64,000 nucleotides of DNA from Endozoicomonas sp965261315 (GCA_965261315.1 CBDHDM010000124.1:1-64000); one strand, 5' to 3'. Positions 44,001 to 49,006 are shown, counted from the first letter of the stretch. The notes: a model not told the origin generated them from the sequence alone. Numbers and translations: made by a program.

Positions 44001-47000
44001 CAGCCAGCAGAGTACCATTGACGTTTACTGTGGATTCTGTTTCCAGAACACCTACAGCTACCGCTACCCCAATAGAGATTGGCGATGCGGTCACATTGGC
44101 AATGGAGTTCGCCTCGATGGTGATATTGCGCCCTTCCAGCACTGCATTATCAGAGATCGTTATTTTACTGGTGACATCAGAACGACTGACGGCAGCAATC
44201 AGCTTGAAATCTTCAATATCGCTCTGCAGGTCGCTGAGAAATGAACTGCCACTATTAAAGATACCATCGTCGTTATTCATATCCTTGTCAGGATTCGATT
44301 CAGCCAGAGCGCGGATATGAATATCCTTCCCGCGGATCGTGGCATCACCAATGATCACCGTCGCCTTGAGGATATCAACGTTGTAATAAAATGGCAGGGC
44401 AGCCAGAGTAGAGGCCGCTCCATGCTCCAGACTGCCATACACCAGGTTGCGACCATCAATGGCTTCTAAACTAATATCGCCATTGTTGGCCAGATAGTTC
44501 CCCTCGGCAGATAGAGTCACATTGTCACTGATGACAATATTACGCGCCTCAAGGGTAATATTCCCCGCCACGCCGGTAGCGTCATCAGTGATGATATGAT
44601 TGTTGACCGTAATCTTGCCGTTAGCAGCTCTGAACTTGATATTGCCACCGGCCCATTCGATGGCGCTGTTAATGGTGATATCACCACTGGACTCACTCAC
44701 TGCCGTATAGTTATCGCCGGTAATATCCGCCCAATCCAGAACACTGAGTTCAAAGTCACCGGTGCCACCATAAAAGACCACATCATTAGCCGTAGCAGTA
44801 TCATCAAGAGTGACCTGTACCTTATCCGTGGCGGAATCCGAGCGACCATCCACACTGAGGCGCAACTCGTTGGAACCGTCCCCGCCTTTCAGGGCAGCGG
44901 TAGTGGTTGCCGCATCCAGAACCTGATCCATACTGGCGACACTGCCATCCAGTAACGTAGCTCCGGTCGCAGCGGTTAACCGGGCATTTCCAATATTGGC
45001 CAGTGTGGTGCTGTGATCACCGGTGGTGGTACTGTCATCCCCATCCTGCCAGGCCAGGCTACTGTCCGTCAGAATCAATCGAACCTGGGCGTTATTGGTG
45101 ACTGCCGCAATCGTGTCATAACCACCAGCGCCATCGACGGAAACATCACCGGCATCAATATCAAAATAATCACGTCCCCCGGAACCGAGATAGCTATCTG
45201 CCCCACCGTTACCTTTCTGGCTGGTGAGCTGCAGGGTTGCAAGCAAGCTCAAACTCAGACCGTTAATGGCAGAGTTATTAACCATACCGGTAAGACCGAA
45301 CAGGTCCACAATGGTCACTGCACTGTCGTCATAATCCGGCACGGTAATGGCGGATAAGCCGGTAAATTCAAGGCGGGAATTTTCCTGGTTGAAACTGACA
45401 CTCAGCACCCCGGTTTCCCGGTCATCAGCCGCATTAATCAGATCAATCAGCGCTTCCAGGGTACTGGCAGACGACAGATCAATATCCAGAATGGTTGAAC
45501 CACTGTCGTCCAGAGTAATCCTCAGCGTATGGAGAGTGAGCTCATCCCAGCCGGCAATCCTGCTCAATTCAACACTGGTGGAAACACCGGTGAAGCCTGA
45601 TGCATCAAAAGCATCATCACCGGCACCGCCCACCAACCCAGAGGATTCAAAACCCTGATGGGCCAGCGTCACATTGCCCAGGGCTAACTGATGGTTATCC
45701 AGATCAATCGTAAAACCACTGGTTTCACTGCTCAGATCAGCCACAAGAATATCTGTGCCTGTTCCACCATCGACGGTATCGGCACTGATAGACGTTACAA
45801 AGACAGTATCACTGCCGGCGCCAGCATCAATTATATTGATACCCTGTGCACCGGTAATCGTATCGCTGCCACCGTAGGTATGGATCCGGGCTTTACCAGC
45901 AAACGCAGACAGATCAACAACATCGCTTAAACCACTGCCAGAAAGGGATAATTGATCGTTGCTGCCAAAACCGTTAAGGGTGTCCAGCACCTGAGTACCG
46001 GCAGTGATCGCCACCACAACATTACTCTCACTGGCGGTAACAGCGGTAGCCATCGCCTTTCCGGCATACCGGGCGGAAAATTCAAAACGCCAGCTGCCAT
46101 CGTCGTTTTGTTCAACAACAATCTGGCCAAACTGCAGGTTCATGGCCTGTTCAATATTTCGGACAATATCCCAGCCATCGGCATCCCAGGCGATTGTTCC
46201 CGTGGTGTAAGAACCACTGGCGTCGGTAATGGTCAGAGTAAATCCGTCGCCGCTCTGCCCGGTTGGAACAGTAATAGTCCAGACTTCTGAAGTACCCTGG
46301 GCCAGGTCCAGCTCGTAGCTGCCACCGGTATCGATGATGGTTGCCCGACCGGAGAAATCTTCCACCAGGTCATCGGCTCCGGCACCGCCAGTAATGGTGT
46401 CAGCGCCACCACCACCGGTTAATGTATCGCCATAAGCTGAAGCGGTGATGGTATCGGCATATTCCGTACCTACCAGGGTAATGTCATAATCACCGGCAGC
46501 ACTGGCATCCAGGGTTTTACCCGCGCCATTTTCTGCCAACGCTTTTAGATAAACACTCTCGATACTATCCAGCGTGTCCAGTTCGTCATCATTGTTATTG
46601 GCTTTCAGAGTATTGGCGGTAAGCACGAAGTCCGCCGCCCGAACTTCAATCACCTGATCATAACCGGCACCACCGGTTAACTGATCGACGCCCAGACCAC
46701 CGATGAGAATATCGTCTTTGCTGCCACCGATCAGGGTGTCATCACCGGCACCGCCCTCAAGATAGACCTGCACCGTCGCTGCGGAAAAATCAAACCGGTT
46801 ATCGTTACTGTCACCAATGGCACCGATCAGGTCGACATCCTGCAATTGCATCTGGCCGCTGGAGGTAAACGTCCAGGAGCCGTTATTACCTTCTGCCCAG
46901 GTACCACTCTGATATTCAAAGGTAGTAACCGTCACAGTGCCGGCCGGATCATTTTCATCCGGTACCTGTTGCGTGATCACATTGAGATTAAGATCGGAAT

Positions 47001-47988
47001 CGTGCTGCTGGTTCAGCACCGTATCAAAACCACTGTTACCGAAGATCACATCACCGATACCACCCACAAACAGGTTGTCATTGCTGTCGCCGGTCAAGGT
47101 ATCGCTATGGGCAGAGCCCACCAGGGTATTAAATCCACTGACACTATCAAAACCAGTGGCCGCACCGGCATCAAGATCCACCACCACGCCAGTGGTATAC
47201 TGGCTATAGTCCAGATAGTCGGAACCACTACCACCCAGAATATCGAAGCCATCAAAACTGATGGAAACAGTGGTTGCCGCCTGCAGAATACTGCCAGGCA
47301 GATCATCCAGCGTGGATACAACACCCTGCCCTTCTGCATCAATCTGCCAGTGATAGTTATTATTGATAGCAGCCAGGACATGCTGTGAGTCATCGGTCTG
47401 CATCGCCTGCAGTGCTTCGACATCAAGAAATTCCACAATGCCGTTGGCGCCCATGGAAACTTCATTTTCACCGTTAATCTGCCAGGCACTGCTGGTGACA
47501 TTGTCAGCTGCCGCTGCTGTGTCATTCCCACCTTTACCATCAAACTGAACAACAAAAGACTGTTCACCCAAATCCAGGAAAGACTGGTCAACGGTGAAAG
47601 TATCAGCACCGTCTGAACCTGTGACAGTGATCGTGCTACCCGCCGCAATATCACTGATACTCTTCTTACCCAGCACCGTATCATTTTCGTCGACCAAACG
47701 AAGATACTGCTGCTCATTTTCGGTAACCACCTCCAGCGTAACGCTGGCATCCTGTTCTAACTGGAGCGCGTTATCCTGAAGTGCGGCAATAGGGTCAGCA
47801 GACAACAGCAACCTGGGTTCTAATTGCTCAAGGGTGAAGAAATCCTCCAGCCTTTTACGTCGTTCCTGCAGCCGATCCTGCCGGAACATTTTTTCAAACA
47901 GCCGGTTTAACCTGGGAAATAAGCCCTTACGAGCCGCTGCAGCAATATCTGACGGGTATGATTTGCTGTTAGGGGATTGCTTATCCAT
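23050..47988 (-). CDS. Giant LEPR-XLL / RTX repeat protein, 8312 residues
   Basis: One uninterrupted frame of about 25 kb encodes a presumed exported adhesin or matrix protein. The N-terminus lacks a Sec signal; a basic, helical first 50 residues lead to the LEPR-XLL motif (residues 56-66). Residues about 67-1100 have scattered RTX-like GG.G.D turns. A very long Val/Ser/Ala-rich region of beta-helix-like modules follows, with an Ala-rich helical insert near 38 kb and small Trp/Tyr-rich modules. Calx-beta-like domains lie near 27-27.9 kb, then canonical GNDxIxGG turns, then about ten 58-residue RTX units, and an acidic Pro/Glu tail with two cysteines, a short hydrophobic run and a basic end. 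Reading by eye I noticed no other cysteines. The Asp-rich turns imply calcium-dependent folding outside the cell. sapC and tolC lie upstream on the same strand. Target and function are unknown. Confidence 0.93.
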   Translation of the reverse strand: MDKQSPNSKSYPSDIAAAARKGLFPRLNRLFEKMFRQDRLQERRKRLEDFFTLEQLEPRLLLSADPIAALQDNALQLEQDASVTLEVVTENEQQYLRLVDENDTVLGKKSISDIAAGSTITVTGSDGADTFTVDQSFLDLGEQSFVVQFDGKGGNDTAAAADNVTSSAWQINGENEVSMGANGIVEFLDVEALQAMQTDDSQHVLAAINNNYHWQIDAEGQGVVSTLDDLPGSILQAATTVSISFDGFDILGGSGSDYLDYSQYTTGVVVDLDAGAATGFDSVSGFNTLVGSAHSDTLTGDSNDNLFVGGIGDVIFGNSGFDTVLNQQHDSDLNLNVITQQVPDENDPAGTVTVTTFEYQSGTWAEGNNGSWTFTSSGQMQLQDVDLIGAIGDSNDNRFDFSAATVQVYLEGGAGDDTLIGGSKDDILIGGLGVDQLTGGAGYDQVIEVRAADFVLTANTLKANNNDDELDTLDSIESVYLKALAENGAGKTLDASAAGDYDITLVGTEYADTITASAYGDTLTGGGGADTITGGAGADDLVEDFSGRATIIDTGGSYELDLAQGTSEVWTITVPTGQSGDGFTLTITDASGSYTTGTIAWDADGWDIVRNIEQAMNLQFGQIVVEQNDDGSWRFEFSARYAGKAMATAVTASESNVVVAITAGTQVLDTLNGFGSNDQLSLSGSGLSDVVDLSAFAGKARIHTYGGSDTITGAQGINIIDAGAGSDTVFVTSISADTVDGGTGTDILVADLSSETSGFTIDLDNHQLALGNVTLAHQGFESSGLVGGAGDDAFDASGFTGVSTSVELSRIAGWDELTLHTLRITLDDSGSTILDIDLSSASTLEALIDLINAADDRETGVLSVSFNQENSRLEFTGLSAITVPDYDDSAVTIVDLFGLTGMVNNSAINGLSLSLLATLQLTSQKGNGGADSYLGSGGRDYFDIDAGDVSVDGAGGYDTIAAVTNNAQVRLILTDSSLAWQDGDDSTTTGDHSTTLANIGNARLTAATGATLLDGSVASMDQVLDAATTTAALKGGDGSNELRLSVDGRSDSATDKVQVTLDDTATANDVVFYGGTGDFELSVLDWADITGDNYTAVSESSGDITINSAIEWAGGNIKFRAANGKITVNNHIITDDATGVAGNITLEARNIVISDNVTLSAEGNYLANNGDISLEAIDGRNLVYGSLEHGAASTLAALPFYYNVDILKATVIIGDATIRGKDIHIRALAESNPDKDMNNDDGIFNSGSSFLSDLQSDIEDFKLIAAVSRSDVTSKITISDNAVLEGRNITIEANSIANVTASPISIGVAVAVGVLETESTVNVNGTLLAAGDITISSRTDNYLDVNAEPIFGKSGYAGSIAVGVLNSDSGVYVNHGSSIVAGGDLSVKAANVDYSYVYAASSAGNKGKLAVSIAAHVEEGDTEAVLAGDVLVQGDTDVHAVHKQVRTGGFSGGMGTLAEAIVDRVPTVFDRFEDSLKQKVAYSGLFPADSWLQKKIRPSDRLKPTKFTAGIAFTYAEDRNHVNATIGQQGQDSDIQVGGDVDVQASVDSRLMTSTSSVSSSPSQLSQVEGVAGTDTSSGEFKQVPFGAAVSVTIASLDNKARAHILGNTRLDAMGAINVDADSQNLTGLIAPDTTFKYVKPTLIGKDEIDSDYALKKGDLIRFDNSSYQWSDEYKQPEEDFFGFGAVYKFLGDDQSDIIFNEEDFADATRWEWLGNEITSFPYQLLGGDTDVYLLDNDINSDAAGAKVSLALNFSLLNTDQTADARIRDGVQINQRETFSNVFDAVSEIDAYNAVNQLAPGLWSVSDRNLSVDSKVINQSVEWVGNKTSTDTSFSFLKKLYALNGASSSGNGVGASVFLNDVNVTSQALIEDGAIIYADKLSVTADTDVFAVGLGYAGGSGTASLGIAGLYMQNTLSSTALAQIESGVTADIGSRLGDINDIERLTVTADNRVDLIVAAGAMGYGGSFGVGASSAVSDITKVTKALVGTEDASAIDGVVLVNGDALVKAHSDGLVIGTAVSASWATGKVAPSGGEEPATTNSTYGVSVSGAFIFNTVNNTTASSVANLTSFNADALTLKATEQSGVFAFPITYSSATAQKFALAAAGIGLRNDATFTISSGIDDVTTMEVDTLDVLASNDSIVITTSAAAALSGLAETSVGASSSIALAGNVSLNYVTADIDAYLKDIGSLTVKGKDSDGFGAKIEARDESEIYAIALGVAYAGNGAVGVTVAENNINSDIDALISNTDLTSQTGKVRHQAVSEADIVAVTIGAAVTKETTPDFDTKVGVSVGAAVSSNLVRMNTRARVTDGSTITIPGKHLDDSRLDINAHNNTDIIGVVVAASVGLQSGSTTTVSLSGAGARVSNEVYGDTEALIDGSTIQQGASTTAASDAATGVYLDADANGFISATVVAASLAYAGSTTGTGVAGAIGVSLAENTIGKDPKNSNKSNAIRAVINDSDIDVSGAVSTDAESKQKISSVITSAAVALAKSESSSAGGLSGVGASATNNVAVDITSGITATAPGKTVLADSLTVKAKDDSDILSTAVGASIAGAYSGSGSVGSLSIGVSLAENTIDSNTSAILEQVDVGSSDRKIGKVSLSATSNAKITATSVAASLSAAYSASSGGSLSLSGGGASSTNRITGSTSAVVRNSSLTSISDISVTASNTSTIDATVVAGSVAAAADTSSGSAGVSIGAAVTSNQIGTSDSDRQGVLAYLENTEVDTSGNLTLSATGNMTINADAGAGSASVTGSSQAALAGSGSGASAENTVYGQVESYIDNTPADQAATSSEWILVDDLSLVATNTSKVTSIAVGASLAGSYAGGSAGASLTVGVSLADNLVDIDTAARLDHVNGGKADQVNGSVSLSASSDNTIKTHSVAASLAAAFGSSGAVALSGGGAYSGNTISGSTEALVDNSDLYSDGTVSITAGNTSLIESTTAAVSASIAADSGGGSIGVSIGAAITDNKIGQSSDRYRVKAALNSSSLVTGDDLTITANNSMTIKAGAGAGSASVVVSTGGSTLGASGSGVEATNKVYGETSAWIDNSQSIEAGVIDVSATNNASITAVAGAASLGFGLAPDAGAAITVAASIAENTIDSLVTAKAVGDSSSTPRIKSESLAVTAADTSVIDARVVGVSVGAGLGVSVGAAISVGAAEGTNNVSNQVSASIEDLTVENHNGGVKVAAAESTTVKLKAEAASIAIGAGSDIGFSLSGAGVKGTNTINNSTQAFISNAEIRLVPRADYEGASLIEELLENDLVEFADGVYRYIGSDLDLSPDFESDGYQYDDNGSRVAGPFTQVAAGQQFYFIDGTYRNNGSAELSLEKSIAVAAALRADALTAEAGTYENHANTAQSAADAAQALADAAQVEADSLAALAETAVEASLNASTSNAVTKAEAAEQAVAAWQAKLENVAELQEAADQLQEEADVWNAIHAAARSSADDAQALAESTAAEAGLDTAAVSALKPDWALLDLEEVKSSTPAADWELVYATADYGDQDISVTAVNNAAITSVVGASSASLGAGKVGAASAIGVTLSENTIGSNHQTSAYIEDSKLISLNDIVVDAQSVSTIDSTVYGAGVAVAAGKFAVGGAGVGIDLNNSIGGSTTAYVNNSAMVAGNDISITADADGQVVKADAVAVAVSAAIGLGGAVSISATDIDNTIEMAVNAWLNVDDSQIIADQDYRVFAGNDIDVASHANALMKNVDATAVTFSAGLAGASGGGVDITNLVNNQVNATISGTENSSAVIGSVGDINLKASETTDLSINVTNVALSASIGGALGIALVRNDVRSSISSKVKDTALEANNIYIDALADNNIHKTQAFGFAAALAAASANRADVDITTTVSATTEFARLTAVDEIVINANATNYARADASGGAAGAVAAGAMVADIEQGKDGSEDVLVEIGDGSQLGAANITVKASGNDDLLPETIAASGGYVAGAGAESNVSSYQAVVANIGKGVVIEADQFDLSSTLDQTVDASADAFTVAVASGAGAGLNIIINSYADVNVGASTGLLGSGNPSSITAHNININALNSFDKSRFSNGKSLRTGSGNIVGVNVMVSQTILNNHARINLTDDVELIAQGSYDDKATVRIEARNDITTVDSITLETVSAVGGINAATSKVEANSDAKVNIDGAVIENVTGKVFVTAKTDSENRASADILAVSGLSSAATGVALATTNARNNVSIANASMKAGDVYLYAGKSSQGVLNILESSANVELTSVSTSANVAVPYPEAKITETNTINLGNNADIKSMTDITIEAREGIGGSERAKESGLTLSISGVPYGVDIDRDGSVTSNNQFSVAGSAQATAGVNNKTFLQIRPVAEIQSILNDSSKVSADGVINIDALTDDDKKLLLGVDNAQGEVVIPELPEDVVYVMEELALSTINFLVTQDTVIEHNGSYYQYTPQNSTEIDLKQENYNNKNRWTKLNLTLAQIESLGYPIYQSSITDALASAMTGEFFVVKPKKLDSPTLTFTNLSTVLFEQKAQVESWIRDHGTNSEAVARYQVQLAEINKKIDELGLSDYVHSVDAGQIVKAPDGNYYKSKINQESILELADYSDTALWQKTSSTTGAWDYTDTANATSKVYNQALDILMVDLPDVYAAPGSVYLQIDGKTADTLAAQENMDNLHAREGATIQIVNSTPFALRVNDAIVQDTQRVEMVGGSLKTYTPGAVQINYKDVNSIAIRGGAQSTDDQGSSSDSPNEIIIFQDTDPQFIKDTYGSFTLPEIPQGMYIQGNVVNENGGAYINNREGSIEVSTQIRAETVNIFAAGDFSLNSDAWFHTNKDPRQYINYQLMRNFVYNKDGNSRSYQTGLNDSSLIYTLFKANYSVLTNSINVDNSQIVSMGKITLTARYLNINGLIQSGVNTVYLEIDENFRGGSKNVDLTNKKGQAIAGVSFANPNDSSNVKVPVDGYWDAVRQAIIVDDIVPAGGEVVISGQVISTGNGRIVAASGYASVDINNKSGYELVMNDIDNRQYREGKITIIDSKQLTKDEYQYNGSGATHTKYTGTLIPATGNEIARIEYAQQSTSTGDADSFAYKVAAGSRYVWTEGQSKTKTTVRKYEKKSFNLFGDNAFGDWLVKDKSYKWETIEFTDKKPLLESESVLLPAEGAESADYKVTYIQTEGDPDVYDFDRESWTTGGGWLRKKTVHTKITVIEGLKDYYTHSLKADYDIAIDFLGGNSQPDVNITSKGNITLAGKIKMADEGSLNILSTHGSITMSDGVYALTSQADIEAKGTVRVILEGNTADKGHRVVSNTGSVYLGVVQDDNPGEGKTSSNKLYVDEISARHTVEINAGGGIFKANGGETVSISANVIKLLALGGDIGHLTIDSATRNDAGYITVEAQGNVAMTEHSGDMNVNQIIAAQVDGGGSSPYGVQLTTNSGDILDANDDEVRASSLDTSAAQQFYAESQVTNEADATTELYHQYWNILRDNGAEGYLADVTAYDKYDELFDHLSGDELTDARNRIAALNNSLTDASEYDMSFDQLAVWKATNVSSAAGQISELEYRIQEKVNTNRPVFESILSPGIVAKLYPDTEIKGGAGNTGTAEAANIKTLVSGSAIILNASGGLGQTGDRVTIDMSGGVIALEDTEKAILSQATGNDVVATDYVFYVYTGAAGDISQFDIDYNDGSWTEVRSLDASADGFTSVNNGDYVQIDQDGVPVLYQYTGTGASIELSQESFDDAGAPWQRVSVTSVAPASVLNLTSGDLVMQLSSVTIQLWDDLNLQGDINLTAEAGQGIAIEHSGALSVDRIVGASWVRLNVQGDLIDSGQHDTAALVSAGDLVLITKGNILSQGDGGFRVQVAESAKLSVDTVGSVDIWQVEGNVSIAGKNTTIGDLYLDDVAATGDLTFTADLLSSFTPTTPGNGQADIVVEKISTTAGSVTLQAAGDILDAYDDSNSAIINIRAQDLMLIAGGGIGSRQNLIDNYLDFKLSGDVSANVLNDVYLNAVESTLSIGQITSGSNVILKSAQSILDGDQDNNNDLISLTGDSDITASSLFLDAANGTIGQLGNQLEIDTAANNGSGQLTSLSGKNTYLREVQGDLRIASLVADSDNSGSGDANVYLTAEGRVLNGNASGDTITASGLRIVAGQGIGAGGDGLRTLIDNLEAEVVVGSLTLNNTGSLAVGGVSDEMEGLQVQDSIELVAQSLLMISEDVIASEGDITLTASDSSASGDNLTVNDVQVDAKLGNLTLNAGDQFLLNLDGQLSAAQILTINTDLGSVDSESGDIKLYGSLMATTILVNTGDADDAVLFDVQDIDGNVDVNTGAGNDGLTINQLVSRAGEDAFVLDGEGGTDTYIINRTGNNTNYVVDVRDSGSEADGADTLTINGTSEDDTFLLRANFVAAMHSDSEGEYTSTVERINYDRNINARLTINGHEGEDSFFSDDNSAITTLDGGAGDDNFQIGQLFGLDRNTAAGTVAAGDEIETTETTLGFLSKGNSMPMVVYGGDGKDQIKVYSNKAITKLYGEDGDDSFVVRAFLKKNTLQTAGGGDVELFGGEGADDIQYSINSPLKIDGGNGTDSVIVLGTEGDDNFMITENGIFGAGLNISFDGVELAEVDGLEGDDTFYVLSTSDEVETTIIGGLGADTFNVASDVTKPIVSYSVEGRSSFINHSVLSDDEAYNKLFVEGISLNVANKDNGAIGVDRDDGELVVSEGGAEDFYDLFLSADKPTEATVAYVTVSAARASGSDKDKTGGNADSVKISIDGQNFYESLVIAYNSETNWDDATRIYIKAVDDTAAEGQRDYVISHSVRSTNPDFDLLDIDNVEVTVNDNDKASIIVSPVNNIATVEGGADVTFDVSLSVRPEVGETVTVSVDEIIPADWSSQLSFSTDTLTFDYNNWSGQFTVTASDDAAVENLYRAEITFTADSDQNDSGFNGADVVSVDIDVVDNDSGSVIITQTDGSTLVSETKEDGYQIALSKQPAAPVTVNLLNDGQVLFASDDPRFDSATNSVMFGVDDWDTPIDIKLTANPDFAPETDSQPVQNPPLQPHMLSDIRGKLVIEGGTPEGKQRELTKAVILPTEIDGALPIVEIELNEDEQTDTLNIFNDGSIQNDSGTLTEDTLTGLGMSAGIEYHDIEVLEVLLGSGNDNVTIDGTASNAITVVHGGGGNDTLTVNNSANDGVLILLGDSVQNGSTYNATSDQKTEKAREFASPGNDVIDASGAGGSVVIYGGQGNDTLIGSHYDDHIAGGSGDDNISGLDGNDHIYGDSGFNLDLSTRLDLSTQILTVVNSADLSNDNLDTADQLTVGSDTIDGGNGDDIILGDKGVIAQLAGTNRILTTGSVVMISNSNRDQGGTDIISGNAGNDIVIAGFGDDEIEGGIGNDILFGDSGQLNYADGDSDITTLDSIFTVDAELGGNDRISGHTGDDFIFGGTGQDVLMGDGSRTGNTDNETDHDVIIGDLGGIALTGNRAVRIYSKDTTVGTGDTIEGNDGNDMIIAGAGSDDVQGQAGNDWILGDFGEIDLQNNLQILTTTTGDGHSTGNDIIDAGEGENRILGGLGNDDITTGSGAGDVLGDNGSLTYAETGVAISITTFDTTLGGDDTIKAGDGDNRILAGQGSDNITAGSGSDVVVGDNGSLTYNDSGVLIELTSLDTETGGNDTITAGNGNNLILAGAGDDEVTTESGDDVVIGDNGSLTYTDPGVLIELISIDTTTGGNDTINAGNGTNLVMAGAGNDGVTTGIGDDVVMGDNGSLTYTDAGVVIELTSIDTATGGNDIIDAGNGKNRVVGGTGNDEVTTGSNDDVVMGDNGTLSYNSIGVMIELTSIATTTGGDDTINSGSGNNLIVAGLGDDLVNTGTGNDDIASDNATFTFNDSGILREMVSIETTLGGDDVINAGDGNNRILGGQGDDDITTGSGNDHIAGDNAILAYGENGVITRAESIALAFGGDDLIESGSGNDLVLGGFGNDELTSGDGNDTVIGDNGQVNFVDGIRNEVFSTDIINSTGGNDIINLGNGSDQAIGGVGNDQMNNTSGETIMIGDNGRIVNDAEGRYLTVRTGSTTIGGNDRMVGGLNRDIMMGGFGNDYLDGQAGDDLIGGDGTQVTRSPSTIVIEAVDLFTGGVDTLIGGPGLDRMQGHFGGDFFDGSLSEDVMVGEYGRFTFNANTDAQQATFVVSLAQNGLDLIRGQQTDLFSNFSQQLFAESGFGQVARIRALETPLFTEDAQDAFSRLTPASQQRSLASGEVAATEFEAEQQEVPLEEAPVNEQQVPEEEPVQIEYEPAEESGCEANGDVEGACEPVIDAGWEPEEGAVETPEPMAQQRSGIDLQAALVGFSAWAISRPRAKTKKSEFTLE
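23053..23340 (-). other. C-terminal tail: acidic linker, Cys pair, hydrophobic run, basic end
   Basis: The last 96 residues of the giant protein start with a Glu/Pro-rich linker holding GCEANGDVEGACEP, the only cysteines I saw. They end with LQAALVGFSAWAI followed by RPRAKTKK. The order hydrophobic then positive resembles C-terminal sorting or anchoring signals in general form, but it matches no named signal that I know. Confidence 0.5.
23650..25390 (-). repeat. About ten 58-residue RTX-type units
   Basis: Each unit starts with DNG or a variant, has a TxGGNDTI turn mid-way and ends with a GxGDDVVxG turn, repeating about every 174 bases. The central units are most alike (GVLIELTSIDT-type segments); those nearest the C-terminus diverge. 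The glycine/aspartate turns are the calcium-binding RTX pattern, while the intervening strand segment is particular to this protein. Confidence 0.75.
27000..27880 (-). other. Calx-beta-like domains in the giant protein
   Basis: Three successive segments carry the signature of Calx-beta or related immunoglobulin-like folds. Each has an acidic EGQRD or VEGGADVTF-type strand, then a strand such as WSGQFTVTASDD followed by VENLYRAEITF, and a closing VxDND. They lie between the beta-helix-like part and the RTX ladder and may act as calcium-stiffened spacers. Confidence 0.55.
37560..38010 (-). other. Ala/Glu-rich helical insert in the giant protein
   Basis: About 150 residues are strongly helix-forming with a heptad-like Ala pattern (SAADAAQALADAAQVEAD; ELQEAADQLQEEADVW). 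This breaks an otherwise all-beta repeat protein and probably forms a coiled-coil hairpin or stalk. Confidence 0.6.
38300..42400 (-). repeat. Higher-order beta-helix-like repeats, period about 265 residues
   Basis: Blocks such as VSLSAxSxxxI, VAASLxAA, SLSGGGA, VSIGAAxTxNxIG and AGAGSASV recur in the same order. For example, the SLSATS block near 40.19 kb returns as SLSASS near 39.40 kb, about 800 bases away. The composition is Ser/Ala/Val/Gly-rich with alternating hydrophobic residues, as in filamentous beta-helix adhesins. The limits are approximate. Confidence 0.6.
47791..47823 (-). other. LEPR-XLL motif (residues 56-66 of the giant protein)
   Basis: LEPRLLLSADP follows a basic amphipathic stretch (RLQERRKRLEDFFTLEQ). 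This is the named LEPR-XLL motif found near the N-terminus of very large bacterial repeat proteins. Its function is not established to my knowledge; a targeting or processing role is widely plausible and fits the neighbouring machinery. Confidence 0.85.
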
Positions 47989-48103
47989 TAGCCGGTCCGT
48001 TTGTTATTGTTCTGAATCCAATAGCTTCCAGTCTCAGGTGGTCAGTTCAAAGGCTGGAAACCTTTTTCGATTAAGGACATCAACAACACCCTTACAGCAA
48101 AAC

Positions 48104-48121
48104 GCACGACCTAAGTCGTGC
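48104..48121 (-). promoter_or_regulatory. Hairpin between sapC and the giant gene
   Basis: A perfect 7-base stem (GCACGAC/GTCGTGC) with a 4-base loop lies in the 178-base gap after sapC. On the minus strand it is followed by GTTTTGC. It could be a weak terminator or attenuator limiting read-through from tolC-sapC into the 25-kb gene, or an RNA-stability element. Confidence 0.5.
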
Positions 48122-48166
48122 CATTATGAGAGCCCTATCAACATCAACACCAAGGCTTGGTATGCC

Positions 48167-48982
48167 TTAGTGAACGCCTGCTTCTGCAGACCCAGCTTCT
48201 ACAGACATGGTGTTCACATCCGCACCGCTCTCAGCGTCTGTAATCTCACTGGAGGAGATCACCTGCTTCGGCAGTCGTTCAATCACTTTATTCAAATTAT
48301 TCAGGGATTGAAGGTGCAGATAAATCAGTTCCAAACCATCATTGGCCATCAGAGCAGCCAACTCGTCAGCAGGAATGCCTTTCAGCTTTTCACGGTTGAT
48401 GGTTTTAAAACCGGTCAGAGTACGTTCTTCCTGACCAGGCAGCGTAAATTTCGCTCCCATCTCTTCCAGCAGCCCCAGCTCATTCAGTTTTTTGCAGAAT
48501 AACTGCGTGCGTTGATACTGAGCCTGATAGTCCTGCAGGAAGCTCAATACTTTTTCGAGGTATTGAGTCTGCTCACCTTCTGCATCAAACAGACGTTCAC
48601 CTCGACCTTCCTGATTGCAGCCTTCATAAGCCTCATCCAGACAGAGAGTCAGGGTTTTCCCTTCATCGGATGTTGCAAACACAAATGGGTAGCGGCGGAT
48701 AAATGCAGGCACATAAGGCGCTTTCCATTGCCCCTGTTCGTCAACATAAGCGTTCTCACCTTCACGAACACCCATAACGACCACTGGAACAACATCGTTG
48801 TCTTTACCGGCAAATACAATAGCGTAGTCCTGAGACGCTTTTGGAAACTCCACCGCCATCAAGGGGACAGAGTTAACACTCCGGGCAAAGTCATAATTAT
48901 TTTCAGCTTTAATGGACCAGTCTGAATGACGCTTTTTATTGACTGCCTCTACCTGTCCGTAAATCAACAATTGAACACTCAT
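48167..48982 (-). CDS. SapC family protein
   Basis: The 271-residue protein matches the SapC family. It has an N-terminal VPLMAVEFPKASQDYAIVF-type strand set (about 38-58), VVMGVREGENAYVD, YVPAFIRRYPFVF and a C-terminal helical part ending in LEL. There is no signal peptide, so it should be cytoplasmic. The biochemical role of SapC proteins is unclear; the name comes from an S-layer-linked gene. It starts 24 bases after the tolC stop, with GAGG upstream of its ATG, so it is cotranscribed with the outer-membrane channel. Its place between tolC and the giant gene suggests a helper role in export or chaperoning, which is inference. Confidence 0.8.
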   Translation of the reverse strand: MSVQLLIYGQVEAVNKKRHSDWSIKAENNYDFARSVNSVPLMAVEFPKASQDYAIVFAGKDNDVVPVVVMGVREGENAYVDEQGQWKAPYVPAFIRRYPFVFATSDEGKTLTLCLDEAYEGCNQEGRGERLFDAEGEQTQYLEKVLSFLQDYQAQYQRTQLFCKKLNELGLLEEMGAKFTLPGQEERTLTGFKTINREKLKGIPADELAALMANDGLELIYLHLQSLNNLNKVIERLPKQVISSSEITDAESGADVNTMSVEAGSAEAGVH

Positions 48983-49006
48983 TATTTATTACCTCAGTCC
49001 CTAACG

